Program-made: the position numbers and the translations under genes
In this document: positions 7,413-12,939 of the stretch, one piece after another
Numbering within the stretch: position 1 is the stretch's first letter
Layout of the letters: each line of letters starts with the position of its first letter
The notes under the pieces: generated by a model
Told to the model about the DNA's origin: nothing
The model's input: the letters and a program-made list of their open reading frames with translations, nothing else
Database searches by the model: none
From: Bacteriovoracaceae bacterium
Lineage (GTDB): Bacteria; Bdellovibrionota; Bacteriovoracia; Bacteriovoracales; Bacteriovoracaceae
Assembly (NCBI GenBank): GCA_023151145.1
Contig: JAKLJM010000017.1
Location: forward strand, 1-14,102
Direction of reading: 5' to 3'
Length of the DNA: 14,102 nucleotides

Positions 7413-7961
7413 TTAAGGAGTTTTCAGCTCACAAATCTCACAATGATTAGTTTCGACTACACCTTTTACAAAAATATGAGGAATAAAGGGAAACCAAAGC
7501 GGGTTTCCATTCTTCATTTTGGTTTCTTCCCAATATTGAATGGTCTTCGTTGGTACTTCTTTAATTTCGAAATAATTTTTTAAAGATAGAAATTCAATTT
7601 CATCTAAATGAATTTTAAAGTTTCCTTTTTCTTTCTCAGGATTTCTTTTAAAGAGTGCAACTTCATGATTGGTTAATACGTCTTGAATTGGTATTTTGAA
7701 ATACTCAGATCGTTTAATTTTGGTATCAGGAAAAATTTCAATTAATTTGTTTAAAAGAATTTGAGGATCTAGTGACGAAAATTGAACTACGTCGTTCCAT
7801 TTACAATTAAGAAGAGGAATCATTTCATTCATTAGTGATTCACGCCCGACATATTTTTTAGCGTGATTGGCGTAGATGGATGATTCTTTATCCATTTGAT
7901 TTAAGGGAATGAGTAAGGTTCCTTCAAATGGTTCAGGTTTTAAGTGGTAGATATATTTCAT
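7413..7961 (-). CDS. Conserved protein of unknown function
   Basis: A 182-residue soluble protein with no signal peptide or membrane segment. It has the layout YIYHLKPEPFEGTLLIPLNQ, then a KYVGRESLMNEMIPLLNCKWNDVVQFSS block near 37-64, which I recall from uncharacterised 'group-specific' proteins in unrelated bacteria; this is memory, not a search. The C-terminus has a C-x2-C pair (NHCEICEL) that could bind metal. There is no Shine-Dalgarno before the ATG; a TACTAT element (7973 to 7968) ends 6 bases from the ATG with a weak TTAACT 18 bp further up, so this may be a second leaderless gene. About 170 bp separate it from the chemoreceptor, so shared transcription is uncertain. Function unknown. 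Confidence 0.75.
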   Translation of the reverse strand: MKYIYHLKPEPFEGTLLIPLNQMDKESSIYANHAKKYVGRESLMNEMIPLLNCKWNDVVQFSSLDPQILLNKLIEIFPDTKIKRSEYFKIPIQDVLTNHEVALFKRNPEKEKGNFKIHLDEIEFLSLKNYFEIKEVPTKTIQYWEETKMKNGNPLWFPFIPHIFVKGVVETNHCEICELKTP

Positions 7962-8034
7962 GACTTGATAGTAACTTAGTATTCCTCAAATAGTTAATAC
8001 ATACTCATTTTTTAATCCAATTTTTTTACTATTT

Positions 8035-8064
8035 TTGTCATTTTAATCTCCTTAAAATTATTTA
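8035..8064 (+). promoter_or_regulatory. Putative promoter of the small RNA
   Basis: TTGTCA (8035-8040), 18 bp, then TATTTA (8059-8064). The -35 is good and the -10 weak. It is the best-placed plus-strand candidate ahead of the structured segment and terminator ending at 8200. Confidence 0.35.
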
Positions 8065-8070
8065 TAGGAA

Positions 8071-8200
8071 TGATTCCCGGCGATAGCTTAACCCTTAATT
8101 AACTTGTAAATTATTGCTAGTAATTTTACAAGTTTAAGAATAAGAACCAACGCCTTCAAGGTCTTAAGCATCCAACCCCTCTTTTAACGAGGGGTTTTTT
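8071..8200 (+). ncRNA. Candidate structured small RNA
   Basis: There is no plausible protein here (longest plus-strand start gives 10 codons at 8070), yet the segment ends in a strong plus-strand intrinsic terminator, and no plus-strand gene exists for over 5 kb upstream, so a separate transcript must use it. Pairings seen: a closing stem of 9 bp with one bulged A (8082-8091 with 8164-8172, GAT/GCTTAA against TTAAGC/ATC), an internal hairpin of 10 bp (8101-8110 with 8125-8134) extended by CTTA/TAAG (8094-8097 with 8135-8138), and the terminator hairpin. It matches no RNA family I recognise. Exact 5' end is unknown; about 130 nt is estimated. Confidence 0.5.
8174..8200 (+). terminator. Strong intrinsic terminator, plus strand
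   Basis: AACCCCTC (8174-8181) pairs with GAGGGGTT (8189-8196) around a 7-base loop, followed by T-run to 8200. The T-run is only on the plus-strand side, so direction is clear. Confidence 0.88.
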
Positions 8201-8374
8201 ATTTGGACAGAATTTTAAATATTGAGTGTGTGGAATTTGTATTTTTGAAATGAAGATGAAGTAATTTGTTAAGCTAAAGTTTTTAATTAGAAAACAAATA
8301 AGCACAAGATCGAAAGTTATTTAGAATAGTTTATAGTACATGTATAGATTGGTGCCCGCCATTCTAAGTTATAA
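8201..8374. other. Gene-free AT-rich stretch
   Basis: No open frame with a ribosome site, RNA gene or clear repeat is seen between the terminator at 8200 and the open frame at 8375. This is the border between the tidy chromosome on the left and the decayed accessory part on the right. Confidence 0.5.
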
Positions 8375-8560
8375 GAACCAGAGTTATTGCTCGAATTACA
8401 ATATCCAATAACATGGAAAGAGCCGAGAGTTGATTTGCGTGAGTTGGCAAAGTTACGTTTTATCCACAAATGGTCTCGAAAGCAATTGGCCGAACACTAC
8501 GGTAAATCGGAGTGGGCGATTCAGAGCTATTTTCAAAAACTGAAGAAATTGAATTTGTAA
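8375..8560 (+). pseudogene. Helix-turn-helix protein fragment (likely decayed)
   Basis: A 61-codon open frame between stops, with no in-frame ATG; the only candidate start is TTG at 8387 with a poor ribosome site. The protein reads ...YPITWKEPRVDLRELAKL, then RFIHKWSRKQLAEHYGKS and EWAIQSYFQKLKKLNL. The second half has the spacing of a helix-turn-helix (S-x2-Q-L-A-x3-G-x-S-x4-I-x-S-Y). Base composition is visibly higher in G+C than its flanks. Most likely it is the C-terminal DNA-binding end of a lost larger gene, perhaps a recombinase or regulator; which one I cannot tell. It could also be a small real gene with a TTG start. Confidence 0.45.
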
Positions 8561-8646
8561 GTGATTCCTAGTTTTTCAAATATTATTTTAACTTTTTAAA
8601 TAAAAAAACGATAGGAAGCTATTTTTTTTATTGAGAGGTTTTAAAT

Positions 8647-9027
8647 ATGAAAATAATTGTAGCGATTTTATCCATTGTTTTATCATTTGTATCTTTTGCA
8701 AGTTGTGAGCAGGGAAAAGCGATCACTGGATACCATTCGACTATTTAAAAACTTCAAATATATACTAAGCCTTCGACTTCATCAATGAAAGTAATCAATG
8801 AAATGGCTTCATATTCAAGGACTGTTAACCAACCCAAGTACTGTTAACCAAGATTATGAAACGGCATTGTGCTAGATGTAAAGCTGGGTTAAAGGGTCAA
8901 TTACTAATGCTGATGGTGATTATTTAAATCGGGAAACTGGTTGGGTGCAAAAAATGGAGTCTCACTTACTGTAACTTCAAAAATGGAAAACAGTGTTCCG
9001 GCTAAAAAAGATGAATGTTATAAGTAA
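8647..9027 (+). pseudogene. Broken gene for a small secreted protein
   Basis: ATG at 8647 follows GAGAGG and starts a clean signal peptide (MKIIVAILSIVLSFVSFAS, then CEQGKAITGYHSTI), but TAA at 8746-8748 ends it after 33 codons. The same frame runs on through KPSTSSMKVINEMASYSRTVNQ up to 8832. There a 19-bp tandem duplication shifts the frame by one. Past it the new frame reads DYETALC, two stops (8873, 8879), then SWVKGSITNADGDYLNRETGWVQK. After one more shift the end reads NGVSLTVTSKMENSVPAKK, then DECYK and TAA at 9025-9027. Stitched together it is about 125 residues with a signal or lipoprotein-type leader. Family not recognised. The multiple lesions make a functional product unlikely, although the 33-residue peptide could still be made. 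Confidence 0.6.
8821..8851 (+). repeat. 19-bp tandem duplication inside the broken gene
   Basis: ACTGTTAACCAA occurs at 8821-8832 and again at 8840-8851, with a unit length of 19 bp. Nineteen is not a multiple of three, so the duplication is a frame-breaking event; deleting one unit restores a continuous reading of ...SRTVNQDYETAL. Confidence 0.75.
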
Positions 9028-9267
9028 AGGCATAAAAATTTTACAAAGACATAGGCTCTTAACCAACACTTTCCAACGGTAAAAAGGCTGTAGGTGCATC
9101 GAAAAACAAATGCGATAATTACATTGGTGCATTTTACTAATCTTCTAATGAATTTGTTAAATTTACCCATCAATGACTGACAAGTTTTAGCCGAGTTCTT
9201 TTCATTGTAAGCGCATTCTAACGATTTCGATACTCAATTTCTTGAATTTGACAAGACGAGAATATAC
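9028..9267 (+). other. Intergenic with possible further coding remnant
   Basis: Between the broken gene and the toxin stop. A short open stretch ending TAA at 9138-9140 reads SNGKKAVGASKNKCDNYIGAF-Y, protein-like but without a start, and may be another decayed end of a secreted protein. Nothing clear is seen in 9141-9267, and no good terminator for the toxin gene was found there. Confidence 0.3.
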
Positions 9268-10200
9268 CTACGGTTTCAAAATGGATCTTTGAAGATCGCA
9301 TTGATTATCTGAGTTGATATATTTTCTGTTTTCTGAGACTTGCTCCCAACTTTCGGGATCTTTGAAAGTGATAAAATTATCAGTATCTCTCAAGTTATCC
9401 ATAAAGATAACGATGTTAAATCCAACTTTATTTCTTACTGATGGATATACAATAGCTGGAATTCCTAAGCTGTAAACGTAGTAACCAAACCATTGGGAAG
9501 TTGAAAACTGATCAACCCATGTGTCCCAAGCTTTATATCTGTCAGAAAAGATAGAAGTGTATAATTCTTTTCCACTAGCACATAAGCTCATTGGTTCAAC
9601 GTCGATATCTTTTGCTAATGTTAAAAAATTCTGTGGGATTTTAATCGTGCTGATCACACGAAAAAAATCATCTATGGCTTTTGTTGATCTTAGATCTATA
9701 TAGCGATCAATATTTGCCTTTACTTTAAAGTGCGCAAAGTCTCCGATCGATTCTTCTTGAGAGTGAAATGATTCATTAAATGCAGTTTCGTAATCACTAC
9801 CTAGGTAGAGTGCTTGAAAGTAGTTAGATCCTCCACGCGTTGTTTGCCCAAAGTTAAATCTACCGCCAGGTGGTTTTTTTACACTTCCCAAGGTACATAG
9901 CGGATCTTTGCTAAATCTTGCTCTAACAATTCTAGAGAGGTCATCATTTATAAAGTCCAGTTTCACGTTATTTAAAAGTGATGTATTGATGTCGTCTAAT
10001 ATATTTTCTCTTTCGCGTTGGAGGTAGTTTTCAACTAGGTCACAATAGGCTTTTTCTGCTTCATTTGCTTGTTCAAATGCTTTGAGTTTTTGGTCAATGA
10101 AATATTCAGGAATAATTTTGCGGAAAGTAAAATCTCTTGCCTTTTGGCTTAATTTACTTTTTTTTAGAAATTCGTCTAGTTGTTTCAATCCTCTATTCAT
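9268..10200 (-). CDS. RES-domain toxin (NAD+-degrading type) of a RES/Xre module
   Basis: RES toxins such as MbcT deplete cellular NAD+ and are neutralised by their paired Xre/MbcA antitoxin. The 310-residue protein contains a RES core from about residue 88: SRIVRARFSKDPLCTLG, then GGRFNFG with R114, ALYLGSDYETAFNES with Y132 and E143, and IPAIVYPSVRNKVGFN with S254. These supply the Arg, Glu and Ser for which the family is named. The core is preceded by about 85 residues of charged, mostly helical sequence, which makes it longer than the 150-230 usual for RES toxins. ATG at 10200 has no Shine-Dalgarno, and the 84-bp gap to the antitoxin contains a terminator-like hairpin; both should keep toxin low. 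Family assignment is firm from motifs plus the adjacent antitoxin; NADase activity is inferred. Confidence 0.85.
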   Translation of the reverse strand: MNRGLKQLDEFLKKSKLSQKARDFTFRKIIPEYFIDQKLKAFEQANEAEKAYCDLVENYLQRERENILDDINTSLLNNVKLDFINDDLSRIVRARFSKDPLCTLGSVKKPPGGRFNFGQTTRGGSNYFQALYLGSDYETAFNESFHSQEESIGDFAHFKVKANIDRYIDLRSTKAIDDFFRVISTIKIPQNFLTLAKDIDVEPMSLCASGKELYTSIFSDRYKAWDTWVDQFSTSQWFGYYVYSLGIPAIVYPSVRNKVGFNIVIFMDNLRDTDNFITFKDPESWEQVSENRKYINSDNQCDLQRSILKP

Positions 10201-10240
10201 CGAATAAAGTTAGCAAAAATGACTGAGATAATAAAGAAAT

Positions 10241-10274
10241 TTAAGATAGAAAAGGCACCCGCTGAGGATGCCTT
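10241..10274 (-). terminator. Attenuator-like terminator between antitoxin and toxin
   Basis: On the minus strand AAGGCA (10274 to 10269) pairs with TGCCTT (10257 to 10252), extended inward by two G-C pairs across one mismatch around a 5-base loop, then followed by TTTTCTATCTT. It lies in the gap after the antitoxin stop and before the toxin start, so only read-through would give toxin mRNA unless the toxin has its own promoter. Confidence 0.6.
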
Positions 10275-10284
10275 GTTGATGAGC

Positions 10285-10659
10285 TTAATACCCTTCTTTT
10301 GCGGCTAAAATAAACTTTATAACCTTATTTGCTCTGCCTTTTAAGATCACGCTTTTTGGGCTTGATCCGCCAAAGTTTAAATTGGGTGAATTAATCCATT
10401 GCTTTGATTTTGTTACGTCACCACCAAAGGTTTCTGCAACATATTCTAGTGCAGCTGCAAGTTGCTTTATGCGCTCTTGAGTTAGTGTAGACATTCTTTC
10501 AGGGCGAAGCTTGTCAGCGTTCATTCCAAAAGCTCCAGCTAATTCAGCTCGAGAAATATCGAGAAATTCTCCAACTTGGTCTATCTTTAGGTCACCAGTG
10601 GGTGTAAAAAACCCCAAAACGTTTCCTAATGCAGATCTAGAGATTGCATTATCTAGCAT
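10285..10659 (-). CDS. Xre/MbcA/ParS-family antitoxin
   Basis: Neutralises the RES toxin encoded next and usually represses its own promoter. The frame is open to 10737, but ATG at 10659 (MLDNAISRSALG...) has AAGGAGG right before it, giving 124 residues; the longer reading would also start inside the promoter. Residues about 24-52 (LKIDQVGEFLDISRAELAGA) look like the Xre-type helix-turn-helix. The C-terminal third, QWINSPNLNFGGSSPKSVIL followed by KGRANKVIKFI, is the toxin-binding domain that inserts its C-terminus into the RES active site in characterised pairs. Gene order antitoxin then toxin is the usual one. The leader carries an inverted repeat suited to autoregulation. Confidence is high from motif plus partner. 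Confidence 0.88.
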   Translation of the reverse strand: MLDNAISRSALGNVLGFFTPTGDLKIDQVGEFLDISRAELAGAFGMNADKLRPERMSTLTQERIKQLAAALEYVAETFGGDVTKSKQWINSPNLNFGGSSPKSVILKGRANKVIKFILAAKEGY

Positions 10660-10687
10660 TTTGGTCCTCCTTTTTGTAAATTCCTGT

Positions 10688-10713
10688 ACAGCTTTTCGGC
10701 TGAAAAGTGCTGT
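10688..10713. promoter_or_regulatory. Inverted repeat in the antitoxin leader, likely operator
   Basis: ACAGC-TTTTC (10688-10697) and GAAAA-GT-GCTGT (10702-10713) form an imperfect palindrome of 10 pairs with a 2-base bulge around GGCT. It lies between the -10 element and the antitoxin Shine-Dalgarno, where a bound Xre antitoxin would block transcription; it could also fold as a leader hairpin. Confidence 0.5.
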
Positions 10714-10725
10714 GACTTTACCACG

Positions 10726-10734
10726 ATTATACCA
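10726..10734 (-). promoter_or_regulatory. Extended -10 promoter of the toxin-antitoxin operon
   Basis: On the minus strand TGG-TATAAT (10734 to 10726) is a perfect TATAAT with a TGn extension. No good -35 is seen at 16-18 bp, as tolerated by extended -10 promoters. Transcription would start near 10719, giving a leader of about 60 nt that includes the inverted repeat. Confidence 0.65.
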
Positions 10735-10789
10735 CAAATCAACCGTAAAGTAGAGAGGGGGTAAAAGATAGCTACTCTTTTGTTATTAA

Positions 10790-10801
10790 TCACTTAAGTG
10801 A
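10790..10801. repeat. 12-bp perfect palindrome upstream of the toxin-antitoxin promoter
   Basis: TCACTTAAGTGA is perfectly self-complementary and lies about 60 bp upstream of the -10 element. It could be a regulator site; a chance palindrome cannot be excluded. Confidence 0.3.
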
Positions 10802-11093
10802 CCTCTGTGGATGCGTCAATATCTAAGTTTGAGAATTTAATGAAAAAATCATCTCTTTATTCTGTGAAATTTGCAACTTGCTTTTTTAAAATAAATTACG
10901 CAAAAAGCTAGATAGATAAGGAAGCTTTTCAAAAATAATTCGTAAGAATAAGACGATCAATAATTTAAGAAAACATTAAATGTAACTTAAAGATCTACTG
11001 ATTTTAATTTTTAATTTGATCAAAAGTTGAGTAAAGAGTTCTGTTATTTTTACCGATAGAATGAAAAATTGCAAGGTTAGTTTGACAGTAAGA
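10802..11093. other. AT-rich intergenic region
   Basis: About 290 bp without a convincing gene. A 23-codon ATG frame at 10840-10911 (MKKSSLYSVKFATCFF...) has no good ribosome site and looks accidental or a remnant. A TTTGATCAAA palindrome lies at 11015-11024. Nothing else is clear. Confidence 0.4.
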
Positions 11094-11120
11094 TTGACAA
11101 AAAAATTATCAGTATAAAAT
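11094..11120 (+). promoter_or_regulatory. Promoter of the small lipoprotein gene
   Basis: A consensus TTGACA (11094-11099), 15 bp, then TAAAAT (11115-11120); a second TTGACA lies 12 bp further upstream at 11082-11087. The spacer is short, so the exact -10 is uncertain. Start near 11127 leaves a leader of about 12 nt with the ribosome site. Confidence 0.45.
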
Positions 11121-11138
11121 AGTAACAAGGAAAGGAAA

Positions 11139-11417
11139 ATGCATAGGTTGATTTTGTTTTTGATGATTGGGTCATTATTTTCATGCTCTTCCGCTAGTTC
11201 AAAAAAAGTGATCGGGCCAAACAGTAGAGAAGCTTATTTCGTCAAGTGTGCACCTCTTGCCTTAGATGATTGTTATGAAGAAGCAATTAGGTTATGTCCC
11301 ACTGGTTATAATTTTCTTGATAAAAATAATAATTCTAGTTCAGTAACAATGCCTATGGGGGGAATGTTTTTTACTTCATCAGGTCCAAATACTATGCTCA
11401 TTGATTGCAAATACTAA
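11139..11417 (+). CDS. Small lipoprotein, function unknown
   Basis: A 92-residue protein whose ATG follows AAGGAAAGG. The N-terminus MHRLILFLMIGSLFSCSSAS is a lipoprotein signal peptide with a lipobox-like LFSC, so C16 is the likely lipidated residue. The Phe at -2 is unusual but tolerated. The mature part holds four cysteines in a pattern C-x7-C-x7-C...C (KCAPLALDDCYEEAIRLCPTGYNF ... LIDCKY, broken here by position: C37, C45, C53, C90) with a C-P-x-G-Y turn, seen in many small uncharacterised proteobacterial lipoproteins. Probably an envelope-anchored disulfide-stabilised domain. It has its own promoter and faces the DUF2971-like gene tail to tail. Confidence 0.75.
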   Translation: MHRLILFLMIGSLFSCSSASSKKVIGPNSREAYFVKCAPLALDDCYEEAIRLCPTGYNFLDKNNNSSSVTMPMGGMFFTSSGPNTMLIDCKY

Positions 11418-11444
11418 AGGTATTAAATTCGGCTAAAGTTTTTC

Positions 11445-11460
11445 AAAATTAATTAATTTT
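11445..11460. terminator. AT-only palindrome between convergent genes, weak terminator candidate
   Basis: AAAATTAA/TTAATTTT is a perfect 16-bp palindrome overlapping the stop of the DUF2971-like gene, 28 bp after the lipoprotein stop, with T-runs nearby. It contains no G-C pairs, so it is a weak hairpin at best. Confidence 0.25.
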
Positions 11461-12150
11461 AGAAATTCTGTAAAAAGTTGGATCAAAAACAAGATTTTTT
11501 GGATAATATTTGTTTATTTTATTATCAATTTCAAAATGAACAATTCTAGTTTCTTCTTCAATAGAAAATTGTTCCCTCTTGAAGCAAATTGCTAATAAAA
11601 AAATATCCCTTAAGAAGAGTGGAATGATATGCCTAATTGCTTTCTTGTCCCTTAGGTATTTCACTATTAAATCGAAATAACCTGAGATTGTATCATCAAT
11701 CATTTTGTTGAATTTTTTTTCATCGTAAATTAAGTTAATAACAGTGAGATTGTTATCAATTAAAGGCTCAATTTTTAATTGACACCCATTTCCATTGTCT
11801 CCAAATTTCATTCGATTGTGGTTGTTGTCAATATGAGAAAAGCAAGTAACGTATGGAACTACTTGGTTTTTATTTTTCCTTCTTTCGATTAGTTCTTTCT
11901 TGATATTTGGAAAAACGTAAAAGTTTGAAACAGATAGTTTTTTTATAATAATATCTAAGCCTCTAACGAATTCCTGATTATCGTCAGAGATTTCATAGGC
12001 TTTAGACATCAAAAGAGTGCTGGAGTTTAAAATTTTGTCTCCATTGATTTTGGATGTCCAATGATAAAGAGGGGTATCAAATTTTTTACAGATTTTATTA
12101 ATCAAAATTTGATTGCAAAGTATATCTGTGTGATATGCTAAGTGGCTCAT
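11449..12150 (-). CDS. DUF2971-like protein
   Basis: A 233-residue soluble protein with no signal peptide. The layout matches DUF2971: LYHWTSK near 28-34, a short strand-helix with KILNSSTLLMS, an acidic YEISDDNQEF near 52-61 where the family usually has N-D-P-x-E, VTCFSHID near 101-108, a glycine-rich FGDNGNGCQLKI near 116-127, and K-R-E-Q-F-S-I-E-E-E-T-R-I near 191-203, the family's late K...E-E-R block. Biochemical function of the family is not established to my knowledge. The gene follows the small secreted-protein gene by 22 bp on the same strand and has only a weak ribosome site, so co-transcription is likely. Very AT-rich, like its neighbour. The match is from motif order, not a search. 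Confidence 0.6.
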   Translation of the reverse strand: MSHLAYHTDILCNQILINKICKKFDTPLYHWTSKINGDKILNSSTLLMSKAYEISDDNQEFVRGLDIIIKKLSVSNFYVFPNIKKELIERRKNKNQVVPYVTCFSHIDNNHNRMKFGDNGNGCQLKIEPLIDNNLTVINLIYDEKKFNKMIDDTISGYFDLIVKYLRDKKAIRHIIPLFLRDIFLLAICFKREQFSIEEETRIVHFEIDNKINKYYPKNLVFDPTFYRISKIN

Positions 12151-12172
12151 TGTAATTTTCAGGCCACAGTTG

Positions 12173-12559
12173 TCAAATCTTCATTCTTAATGAAATTTGA
12201 TACTTCGTAGAGGTAACAATCTCCCTATTTTTGTGTTTATTAATTTTATTAACGACAAATGATTTTTCAGGAAATGAGTTAAAAACTCTTACTCCAAATG
12301 AAATACTGCTCTTGAATAAACAGTTTATTTCTCCTCGTTTTTTATCCTCATCACTTCCAGTTATTGTTGTATCAACTGCTTCAGAAAATGAACAACTTAA
12401 TTCTTTTATTTCAGTTGTAGGGAAAGGGAAGTGTTCTAAATTTGTAGGAATGAAAGTTTCAACTTTTCCACTATCGTAATCAAATACAGTAATTTCATAT
12501 GATTTAGATAAAGCTTGGCTTGATAAAAGGGCTAATGTCATAAAAATAATTGATTTCAT
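12173..12559 (-). CDS. Small secreted hypothetical protein
   Basis: A 128-residue protein I do not recognise. ATG at 12559 follows AAGGA at about 6 bases. Residues 1-18 (MKSIIFMTLALLSSQALS) form a signal peptide ending in A-L-S, so the mature protein starts near K19 and is periplasmic or exported. The mature part is beta-rich by pattern (alternating hydrophobics in YEITVFDYDSGKVETF, SISFGVRVFNSF, KYQISLRMKI) with two cysteines (LSCSF, INCLF) that could form a disulfide. It is first in a two-gene unit with the DUF2971-like gene 22 bp downstream. An AT-rich TATATAAA element just upstream could serve as -10. Function unknown. Confidence 0.65.
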   Translation of the reverse strand: MKSIIFMTLALLSSQALSKSYEITVFDYDSGKVETFIPTNLEHFPFPTTEIKELSCSFSEAVDTTITGSDEDKKRGEINCLFKSSISFGVRVFNSFPEKSFVVNKINKHKNREIVTSTKYQISLRMKI

Positions 12560-12642
12560 TCAAATTCCTTTATTTATATTTTTATATATTTTGAATTAAA
12601 CATAATTTTAAGCAAGAAAAATGTTCATTTTACAATTTGTAA

Positions 12643-12861
12643 ATCCGAAAATTTATCGACTATTCAAGATTCATTTTAGAAGAAAATCCTGACTACAATA
12701 TTCGGCGAAAGGTTTTGCAGAAATTTGTAAGGCGAGTTGAAATTGGAGTAGATAAGATAAAAGTTTATTGGAATGTAGATAAATCGTTTTATTTGAATGA
12801 ATTAACGATAAAATCGAATTCTGAGCCTTCTTCACATTTAGTGGTGTTTTCTCTGCGTTAA
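12643..12861 (+). pseudogene. C-terminal remnant of a serine site-specific recombinase
   Basis: A 72-codon open stretch with no start codon in good context, ending TAA at 12859-12861. It reads IRKFIDYSRFILEENPDYNI, then RRKVLQKFVRRVEIGVDKIK and VYWNVDKSFYLNELTIK. The pattern L-x-K-F-V-x-R-V-E-[IV]-x-x-D-K-[IV]-x-[IV]-x-W is what I know from the C-terminal ends of large serine recombinases of the resolvase/invertase type. The catalytic N-terminal domain with its serine and the zinc region are absent from the sequence upstream, so it is inactive. It ends 9 bp before the inverted repeat at the left of the ISL3 element. Confidence 0.55.
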
Positions 12862-12870
12862 TTAATCAAC

Positions 12871-12939
12871 AGACATAGGCATTCATCGGTTAAAATTTAG
12901 TTACCACACTTTATTTAAACTGGAGAAAAACCTATGTCT
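12871..12939. repeat. Inverted repeat spanning the transposase start codon
   Basis: AGACATAGG (12871-12879) is the exact reverse complement of CCTATGTCT (12931-12939), and the second arm contains the transposase ATG at 12934-12936. In an RNA that starts upstream of 12871 the two arms would pair and hide the start codon; the loop of 51 nt contains the ribosome site. Confidence 0.6.

Noticed and set aside
8070..8102. Ten-codon ORF (MIPGDSLTLN) inside the candidate small RNA
   Set aside because: Weak ribosome site and the region is better explained by RNA structure.
10660..10737. Longer 150-residue antitoxin starting at 10737
   Set aside because: That start lies upstream of the predicted transcription start; ATG at 10659 has a consensus Shine-Dalgarno.
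10840..10911. 23-codon ORF between the toxin-antitoxin operon and the lipoprotein gene
   Set aside because: No convincing ribosome site, no family character, ends quickly.
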